NCBI GenBank assembly: GCA_963942565.1
Contig: OZ012690.1
Span: 36,616,726-36,680,725 of the forward strand
Direction of reading: 5' to 3'
Length of the DNA: 64,000 nucleotides
From: Maea johnstoni
Lineage: Eukaryota; Annelida; Polychaeta; Spionida; Magelonidae
This document shows, piece by piece, positions 1-10,600 of this stretch; the stretch's first letter is position 1, and every line of letters begins with the position of its first letter. Position numbers and translations under genes: made by a program. The notes beneath the pieces were generated by a model. That model had not been told where the DNA came from and made no database searches. It saw only the letters and a program-made list of their open reading frames with translations.

Positions 1-1638
1 AATCTACAATTACTTCTGTGGGTGATGGCCCCACTGGTTCATATACTGAAGATGCTTTAACTAGAATTATGTATCCCGGTCCAGATCATTTTGGAGCTCC
101 TTATCGGTCCAAAGTTGGCGTGTCCTATGCAAAGTCTGAGGTCATTGCCTCACCTCAGGCTGGTCAGAGTAGTGTTACACTGGTGCCGTCACTAGAATCA
201 GAAAATTGGGAATATGATAGTAAGACTGAATTGGGCTATACAAAAACATCATCACCAGCCCCAAGACCTCGCAAAACCCCAAGGAGGAGAATACAAATAG
301 AAGAAAGACCAAAGATTGATCCAGGAATGAAAGAAAAGTTTTTGACAGAGAATTGGTCCTTGCCCGATTTTCCTCTTGAAAGTGAGGGATCTATAAGTGG
401 TGGCTTTGAGATAGTGAAGTCTGTTGGTGCATGTGAGGCAGTTGTCTTGAAAACAACAGGGACCTATACTCACGCCAAGGACTTCTCTCTTGTGTACAAT
501 CTTCTCAATAGCTCTTTCACTACGGAGAACGAGGACAATTTCAAGGTCCTTATTTGCAATGCTAGAAATATAAACCATGATAACATTATTGACAATCAGG
601 AAGAATCCAAAAATGTCGGAAGCACATTACTATTAGACAAAGGGTGTTCGACGGAAGATTTAGATGTAAGCACTGAGGAATCTGACATGGAATTTCTACA
701 GACCTGCTTCCCGGAAGTGATCCCTGATGATCTCAAGGATATTTTCCAGCAGTGTGGCAGCAGTCTAGAGTGGACGGTAAATATCCTTCTTGATGCTGGG
801 TATGAGTATAATGTTGCTAAGGAAACAGATGAGGGGGCAGAGGGTATGGGGGAGAGAAATCTCCGCTTGGAAATGCCTGAAACCAAAGACTCAGCGGATT
901 CCCTTCAAAGTCCTCCACCATTGGCCAAAATCTGCTCGGAGAGGCTACAATCCGAGAGTATCCCATTCTCACTAGTTGAAGAGAAGCTTGCTGAGAGCAA
1001 TGTCAGTCGTTACCAAGAAATGCAGCATCTGAGACAATGGAAAGATGAAGAGATAATTGAGGAGTTTAAGGATTGCCATTACCTGTTTCCTCAGCCTCAA
1101 CCTGCTCAATACCCGGACTCTGAACAGAATCTAGCGGAAGAAAGTTTTACTGGTCTGCAATACCTCTTGCCTCGGCCTCAACCTGAAGAGGTTGAAAAAG
1201 ATTTTACTGAAGCGAAACTTGTTGGAGCCACTGTGGGAGACTATGAATCGCAGGAGTCATCACCAGAACTTGACTCATGGAAATACAAATATTCACCACT
1301 CACAAGGCCATCCTCTTCAAAGTTAATCCTGCCCCATTCTTCTTCTCCCACTGGAAAGGTGGTCCCGCCCAAATCTTCCTCTGTTGGCGGAAATGATGCA
1401 AAGTTACATAAACACATCACAAAACCAGCTGCGAGATCTTCACTACCATCCCAGGGCAAAAGATCACCATCCAAACCGTTGCAAAAACCCACCAATCGAA
1501 ATGAAGAGGAGGAAGTGGAGGAGAAATGGCGAGCGGATGTTGCGGAGACGCCAGGCTTGGTTCTCTCGCTCAACCAGGGATTAGCCAATCAGCTGCAGGA
1601 GCTGTTTGGAGCAGTAGGATATCACCTCTCAGCTCCAG
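1..1638 (+). CDS. N4BP2: N4BP2 exon 1 of window (5' partial), CUE domain
   Basis: Open in frame 3 from the window edge to the donor CCAG|GTAAGG, ending with one leftover base. It is long, acidic and mostly low-complexity, as in the linker of other N4BP2 proteins. The CUE domain begins MEFLQTCFPEVIPDD and ends WTVNILLDAG. Downstream are two related short repeats, YLFPQPQPAQY and YLLPRPQPEEV, about 35 residues apart, which may be a peptide-ligand duplication. A basic Pro/Ser-rich stretch follows at about 1290-1490. The first codon drawn by an ORF finder here is GTG, not ATG, so the true start is upstream. Confidence 0.92.
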
Positions 1639-4600
1639 GTAAGGAAATAGTACCGTAAATTTTTCGAAAATTTAGACCACCCTAGGAATTTGGGCCACTA
1701 TGATTATTTTGCGAAACAATTATTGGGAAATATGGACCACCTTTGATCTATCGCTGGTAGCTATTTCACAAAGTATGGATAACTGTTAATCAGCTTTGTC
1801 AGTACTTTCATAAAACAGGAGCCACCCTGAAACAATAGGAATTGTAATTATTATAAAGTGTCCCTTATTACTGAGAATTTACAGAAGTAACCCGTAGCTA
1901 TAGTTTTATATCAGATTATTTCATTTTGTTACTTATTGTTTGTTTATTTTTTTTCATCTATTTCACTTTATTTTGTAATTTTATTTCATTTCATGTTATG
2001 TTATTTTAGTTCACTTTATTATTTTTAATTTCAATTTTTCTTTTTCTCATTCAACTTTATTCTCTCGTTTTATCTTATTGTATTATATTCAAATATTGTA
2101 TCATTCTACTCAATTTGATTCAATTTAATTCTATTTGATTTATTTTATTTTATTTTATTTTATTTTATTTTATCTATTTAATTTTATTTTTTTGTATTTT
2201 ATTTAGTTTAGTTTATTTTATTCTATTTTATTCAGTATTATTTTATTTCATTTTATCTTATCTTATTTCATTCCATTGATTATTTACAACCTTTTACCAC
2301 CAGGTTCTCTCTCTACTGGTGATCTGCGTGTCAAGCTGAGCTCGGAGGCTGCACGATGCCTGCACCAGTGCAGGAGACTGACGTTAAAAGACAAGTTCCT
2401 GTCTGAGGAAGATGAGATCAGTGACAGGATAAAGGAAGGTAAGAACCATTAGAGCTTTTACATGGCATCCTACCAGTGTTCTACTATGTATCCTGAGTCG
2501 AAGTAAGAGCAGGAAAAAATTCAGCTTTCCTGCAAGATAGGACTGGCATTGAAACTATTCCATAAGGGTCTTAGCCAGCAGGGTGTCTGGGTGTCTTTTC
2601 GACTCCCTGGTTCATGAAAAATACCTGATTTTAGGTAAAAAGACACCCTAGAATTTTGAATGTGTTTTTTATAAATATTTATTCCAAGTTAAATTTCTAA
2701 AAAGATTAACCTCAAAATAATAACAAAGACATTTCTTGAAGAATTAAGCATATAATTACTTTATTTGTAAATGTACATAATCATTGTAATGATTTTTCAA
2801 TCAGGGATTTTGGACACCCTAAATTATTGAAATACCAATTTGGACACCCTATTATGAAAATCCTGGCTAAGTCCCTGTATTCCATACCTTGGATTGCAAC
2901 TCATGACAGGGGTGGATCCTCTAGAATTTCATAGGGGGGGGGGGGGGGGGGGGGTTCACACTTAGTTTTGCGATTGACCACCATGTGGGGTTGACCACTG
3001 GTCAAGTCACTAAGTTGTTAATATCCAAAAGGTGGTATTTGTGTCATATATAGAACAAATATTTATTTAGCTTATTTCAAGTTTACTTCATTCATTCTTT
3101 ATATACAGACATAGGTATATATTCCTTTATTTCAAATATATTATGCATTTTCTCAGTAGTTTATAAATATTTATGGTTGTTTCCTGGGTATATTGTGATT
3201 TCCCCTGAAAAATAGGTATGCCTCAAAATATTACAATTGCCAAACTTTGACACCCAGTTGCTGAATTCTTGCTAAAAACCTATACAAGAAGGAACACTTA
3301 GTTTTGCGATTGACCACCATGTGGGGTTGACCACTGGTCAAGTCACTAAGTTGTTAATATCCAAAAGGTGGTATTTGTGTCATATATAGAACAAATATTT
3401 ATTTAGCTTATTTCAAGTTTACTTCATTCATTCTTTATATACAGACATAGGTATATATTCCTTTATTTCAAATATATTATGCATTTTCTCAGTAGTTTAT
3501 AAATATTTATGGTTGTTTCCTGGGTATATTGTGATTTCCCCTGAAAAATAGGTATGCCTCAAAATATTACAATTGCCAAACTTTGACACCCAGTTGCTGA
3601 ATTCTTGCTAAAAACCTATACAAGAAGGAAAAAATCAGCACACCCACAGTCAAATTTGAATATAACTAATTAGATTGATTGTCATTTGAAAAAAAAGATG
3701 AGGAGGGATCTCAAAATAACAGGAATAACATTTTTTCTCTGAAAGTTCTCTCAAAATATTGCTTTGTTATACAGGGCGTCCCCAAAAAAATGCAATCCTC
3801 CCCTTTTCCAAATATTTCTTCAAAACAGCTTTAGTAACATCAACAGTGACTTCATGGTTAAAGAGAATAATATCTTAGAGATAACCTGTTGTAGTTTCAA
3901 GCAAATCTGATCATACATAACAAAGCTGTGAGGCAAAGTTTGACCCCTCTATCATTTCACTCCAACACAAGGTAAATTTCCTGCATACTGACCAAGCAGT
4001 ATAGCCTGGTTCTCAGGCTGTATTAGGTATAGTGCCCCACCAACTCAGGTCAGATCAGTGAAACAGCCAGATATCACAGACTTGTAGCAAGTCTAAACAC
4101 GCAGGTGAGCTGCTATTTTTAGCATAGGGCTCTGGGTGCTAAGGCAAGTTGACTCCAAAACCAGTCTTCACCATAGGTTTTACATTGCGTTGGAGTGAAA
4201 TGATATAGGTGTCAAACTTTGCCTCACAACTTTGACATGAATAATCGGATTTGGTTGAAATTATAACAGTTTATCTCTAAGATATCATTCTCATTAACCA
4301 TGAAGTCATTTTTGAAGTTACTTAAGCTATTTTGAAGAAATAATGAGAAAAGGGGAGGATTGCATTTTTTTGGGGACGCCCTGTAGATATATTTTCATGT
4401 GTGTCAGGCCATAGAATCTCAAAGATATGAAGCGATTTGCCCATTTATGACTGGAGATCCCCTTTACTATTGTCAACTGAACCGATGATTCTTTTTTAAT
4501 TAAATTCATCATGGATTTATAAGGATTTGGAGGCTACTTGTTTAGGGTTGTTATCAACATTTCTCTTTTAAATATTTTCTGAAAAAATGCTCTGGTGGCA

Positions 4601-7600
4601 AAGCTATTGAAATAATATTCAGTCACTTATGCTGGCAACTTTCTCACATGCCAAGGACGGAAATCCGAACCAGGGCAGTGGTGAGATATAGCTTGCAATC
4701 GGTGGCAAAGCCTTAGACCACTTGGCAATCACGGCAGGCCCTGAGTTAAATAGAATGGCTGTTGTTAGCTCAGTCTTAGGTTAGACAGTAGCCAAAAAAT
4801 CCCTGCCTTGTAGGGCTAGCTGTATTTGAAATCCACCAGCCCATCATGAATTTTACTTGCCCATACTCAAACTACAAAATTTTGCACATTTTGCTCTCCA
4901 GTGTCCGATACATGGTTGATTACCTCTAAATCTTAAATGATAAATGGTGAGGAACTCATAGTTCACGTTTATTACAATAATCTTTTATTTTTATGCATGG
5001 TTTTCATGGTAAATAAGGCCCTCCTTTGAATGGAAACTTTGACCATGTGAGCAGAGAACATAATCAAAAATGATTGATCTTTTGTCTTAATGATCAATTT
5101 ATTCGAAATCCTGGTAAAACAACAATTGATCGATTATACCGATTAATCGTCCCAGCACTATATACCACTGGTTATTATTCACATTGTTTCTTTCCTCAGA
5201 TGAGGCGCTTGCTAAGAGGTTACAGGAAGAGGAGGACCTGAGAATAGCCCAGTCCCTACTGAAGGATAATAAATCACCTCGCCAGGCTCTACGTTGCCCC
5301 AAACCTGGCTACCCTATCGACGCCACCCCAGGCTCCTATGCCAACGCCGCAAAACACCAGGGGACGCGCAGCTTCAAGTCCATCATGGATGAAGAGTTTG
5401 CCCAGGAAGTCACTAAACAGCAGATTGTAAGTGTTTTTAATGCATTGGTACCTGTAGGAAAACCACAACAAAATGGCTATTTGTTAATTCTTATTCCTAA
5501 CTTTAAGTTAGCAAAAAAGTGGATGACTTCTATCTTTCATTGTTGGAAATTAGAATTGAAAAAGAAATGAATCATTAAGTAACAATTATTGTGAAATGTG
5601 TTTCATTCTCTAATTTGTCCTTATCAGAATCTTAGAAGACCAACACTTCTTAATCCAAGTCAGAATGCATGCATTTTCTTTCTGTTCCATAAGTGATCAC
5701 ACCAGTGAGGATGCATAAGTGTCATTAAGGTTTATAAACAACTATTACCCAAGGGCTATATTGATGACGGAGGTGTTTGATTGTTTGCCAATCTAACTAC
5801 AATTAAGTTTCCTTTTAAAGAGGATGTTGGAGGAAGGGCCAATTTTGATTGTAATCAGAATAACTTTGTATTTCTTAATTGCTATCCAAGCAAAGGAAGG
5901 AGGGGTGTGTTAATTGAAATGTCCTTATCAATTGTAATTGGCATAACTTTGAACAACAAAATTGCTATCCTAGCGGAGGAAGGAGGGGTGTGTTAATTGA
6001 AATGTACTTAAATCAATTGTAATTGGCATAACTTTGGCAACTAAATTGCTATCCCAGCAAAGGAAGGAGGGGTGTGTTAATTGAAATCTACTTTTCAATT
6101 ATAATTGGCATAACTTTGATCAACTCGATTGCTATCCCATCAAAGGATGGGTTTGTCTTGATGGAAGTCAGGTGTGGGGCTTTGAACAGGGGTTTGTTTT
6201 TAGCAATACAGACTTACCACTGCTCACCTTGCTTCTATAAAACAGCTGGTGATTTTGTCCAGGGCATCAGTCTAGAATTTATGTTCTAACCGTTAAGATC
6301 AACATTTGAAGAGAATAACACATCAACACTAAGTATGGCATCCAACAGGACCAACTATCGCAAGAGGCTCAGAGCACATGGAAATGTAGGCTTGTACATT
6401 CTAACATATAAGGGACTGTGGAAAGGAGTTCATGATTGATTTACTTAAAATGATAAGTTCAGTGTGGAGAGTGTTAGGGGCTTACATTAGAACTTGAGGA
6501 GGCTTGAGTGCACACAAAGAAGTAGGCTTGTACATTCTAACATATAAGGGACCGTGGAAAGGAGTTTATGATTGATTTACTTAAAATGATAATTTCAGTG
6601 TGGAGAGTATTATGGGCTTACATTAGAACTTGAGGAGACTCAGTGCACACAAAGAAGTAGGCTTGTACATTCTAACATATAAGGGACTGTGGAAAGGAGT
6701 AATGATTGATTTACCTATAATGATAGGTTCAGTGTGGAGAGTGTTAGAGGCTTACATCAGGTCTGCTGATGGGACTCTCCGAGGGAGAACAGGATTTAGT
6801 CCATTCATGCTTTTTTGGTAGTGTTCTGATGAACATTTTTTCATCCCTTGACTCTCAAGGAGTGAGAGACTTGTCATTTTCTCATGTTTTATAATCAATC
6901 AGAATGAAAATGAAACATTTTCTTTTGTTTTATGTTTATCAGAGTGCATATTCAGTTATAACTTGTGCTCTGTATAATACCAGGATGCAGATGTGGTATG
7001 CTTTCATGTTTTATATCTAAGTTGGATGTAGATACAAAATTTATCATGTTTTATATTCTATAAGAATGTATATTCTCTGATGTTTTATATTATATCATGA
7101 TGAAGTTGTTATATTTTTCCAATGTTGATAAGAGCCCAGTCTACAACTCTCCTCAAAATATTTTGTGAATTTATGCTTGTTTCCTGAGATATTTTTGAAA
7201 GTTGATAAAGCTGCTGACAACATTATCATGCAGCAGTCTAGGCATGAATGGGTTGAACATTTTCTCAGGATGCAGTTGTGATATTGTCCAGTGTATTGTA
7301 TTATTAGGATGCAGATGTGATATTGTCTAGTGTATTGTATTATTAGGATGCAGATGTGATATTGTCTCATTTATTGTATTATTAGGATGCAGATGCAAAG
7401 AAGACTGTCCAGTACAATGAACTGGCCACCAAACTGAAGAGAAAGAAGCTGACTGAGATGTTTCCTGGTATCGACAGTTCTCAAATGGATGACCTCTTTC
7501 AGGCTAATGGGTGAGTTGTATGAGGGTGAAAAATATAAATGCTCTTAGGAAATTATATTTGTGTGCTCATCAATGTCAGGATTTAGAAACTTGATGCTCA

Positions 7601-10600
7601 AAATTGGCAATTGTGAAGTTTTGGGGAGTCCTATTTTTTCAAGGGAAACCACAATATACTCAGATAACAATCATTAACATGTATTTACCTATAGAAATAA
7701 GGCATAAAGTCCATATGCAATGCCAAGGGTATATTGAGGTTAAAAAAATATTTGTTTAAAATTGACATATTGAGAACTTCTTCTTAAATCAATTTGGGCG
7801 TGATGAGTGGTGATTTTTGAGTGTCCAAATGACACCCAGATGCCCTGCTGGCTAAGACTATGGTGCTCATTAACATAACTTTTACAATAAGAAACTAAAT
7901 TTAAAAAAAAAATTTAATTATAGGTTAACAATATGTCTACATGTACTTTTCTATGACTTGTAGGTATTCCATGGGTGCTACAGTGACGGCCGTGGAGAAT
8001 GCCATAGGAAAGGTGGCGCCCCCTAGGACAGTCATGAGTGCCGAGGCCGCGTCGGCCTACGAGGAACAGCTCATCCAGATGGCAAAGGCAGAAAGTCTAG
8101 CTATGGCCAGGAAGAAAGAGGTATGGTATTTGAATATTCCTGATATTAATTGTTCAATGTTTTAATCCATTCACAAATATATGGAACAAACACATATTCC
8201 TATACATGTGTTAATATCATGACAATGAAGCAATGTTTTTTTAGAACTAAATGACCCTATATGAACTGTTCGTATTATATCTTTTTACAAGTGTACTGAT
8301 TTGCGCTTAACTAAGCTTAACTAAGTTGTTAATGGTTTAAAGAAAGTTTTTGGTTGTTTTAGTACATCAATATATAATATAGATAAAGAAAATTCTAATT
8401 TAGACTAAGATATTCTTATCATATGTCTGTCATGCTGAAGTTTTTTGGAGGTTTTCAATAGACATCAAAATTATAAGCGATAATAAAAAAAATGTATATC
8501 AGGTTTCTGTATTGAGGCTATGGTTGCAAATTGCAATATTGAAATATATGTTTATTTCCTTTCAGATGGAGGCTCCAAGGACTATGCAGAGTGAGTTCCA
8601 GACGTACACTAACCCAGACTACCAGGATTTTCGTGCGGAGGCGACCATGCATTACAACCTGCGCCATGAGTGTTTCCAGAAGGCGCAGGAGGCTCATCGC
8701 CGTGGAATGAAGGACGTCGCATCATTCTACTCCCAGCAGGGCCATGTCCACTCACAGAAGCTACGGGAAGCAAATCAACGAGCAGGAGAAACCATTCTCG
8801 CCCATAGGTAAGTCACCGATGTCAAATAGTCACCTTTGACTTCATTTAACCCTTACAATGCTGAGGCTACTTTCGACAAGGACTCAAAGATTTTTGAAAA
8901 AAAATTAAATCCTTCCAATGGTAAAGGCTTCTATCGTCCAAAGCACAAGGACGCAAGGATTTTTGAAAAACATCTAAACCCTGTCATGTTGGTATTCATA
9001 GAATAGATCTTGCTGAGTACTCTCAGATGAGTACCCATGTGCCATGGTTTCAGTCATTAATACAGGTTGTTTGCATAATTTTGTATTAGCCAAATTAGCC
9101 ACCACCAGCATAAGGGTTAAACCTAACAACTTATTTTTATTGTTAATTAGTTCAGGTCTATGTTAATGCTCATATGGTTGATATGGTCATGCTGGATGAT
9201 ACATAGCCTGTAAGATTTCACAGGAATTACCAGGCTGTTTTGGCCACAGACTGGAAAAATTTAATTGAATATTGTTTTATTGCAACAATTTTTTTTGATG
9301 AGGAATATAAGTTAACAAAGTTTCTTCATAAGGCAACTTGACCCATAATTTGTCTTTGTTAAGGATGATGCAATATTTTGAAAAAAATCTTGGAAATTAA
9401 GCATAAATTGCGAAATCTTTGAGGATAAGTTGGGTTCTGAGGAACACTTCTATTTTACATATTTTTCTAAAACATCTTTAGTTTTAAAGATGTATTTTCA
9501 AAATAGTAAGGCCATTTTAGGCATCTAAGAGCATGATAGGATTTCACTTTTGCTGATTTCATAGTGAAGCATTCTAGTCAAGTATTCTAACTTGTGATTT
9601 GTGTAAAAGTGTCCCCACTTTGTATGATGTGTATTTCCAGAAATCGGGAGAGTGCGTCTGTGTTGGACTTGCACATGTTGCACACCTCTGAGGCTCTTCA
9701 TGCCTTGAAGGGCAGGTTGGAAGGTAGCTCTTATTATATCGCAATACTTTCATGTGCCCCTCCCACAGCAGTTCTTATCATTTGCTATTTATTTCTTTGC
9801 TTCGGGTGACACTTGAATATACTGCTGGCCCCTGCATGAGGGTACAATTTTTATATTTTGCTGTGGCTTTAGTTTTGTTCTTTGCTTGCTGCAGGAATCA
9901 GAATCTGAAATCGTCCAACACCGTTGATCTCCATCAGCTTCATGTTCCCGAGGCTCTGGACGCGCTCAATCAGATCATCTTTGACAGGTCAAGAGGTAGG
10001 CACTGAAAGTTATTTATATCAAAATCTAGACTAGATCATGACAGCCTAGAAGTCAACCCATTCATGTAAGAATATATCCTTAGTCATCCGGATCTGCAGT
10101 ACTTTTGAAAAGTAAACTCATTCATGGCCAGAGCAGCCAAAAATGTCTAAAAATTTTGGTGATATCTCTAACGTTGAAATCAGACTTACATCTAATCAAA
10201 TTATTTGAGTGTTATCATTGGGAAATAGTAAACATTTCTATGAGATATTTTCTGAAAAATACTCTAGTTCAAAATATAACACTAAAAGAGGTAGAAAACT
10301 TTTGGTACTATAGACCTGCAGGACTGAATGGGTTAATAATGGAGGAAACTGGTGTACCCGGGACAACCACCAACTAACCTATAGTTATTTACAACATTCA
10401 ATCATGTTGTAAACATGATTTAGATCTGTCTTGGCAATGTGCAGTTAGTAATCTACAAAAAGCAGATTTATTTCTATGAACTAGTCATTAATGTCAACTG
10501 AAGCATCCTCAAATGCTTAAGGCATAAAGCAGTCTGAAGGTGTAATACATCAGACTGCTTTGGAGGCAAGCTCTTTGAGAGAGGTAAGGACATCTGCTCT

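Noticed and set aside
4632-4742. Functional tRNA gene
   Set aside because: A and B boxes are present, but no full cloverleaf; better explained as a SINE head.
10526-10561. Pre-miRNA
   Set aside because: The hairpin is only about 36-60 nt and lacks the extended stem of a metazoan precursor.
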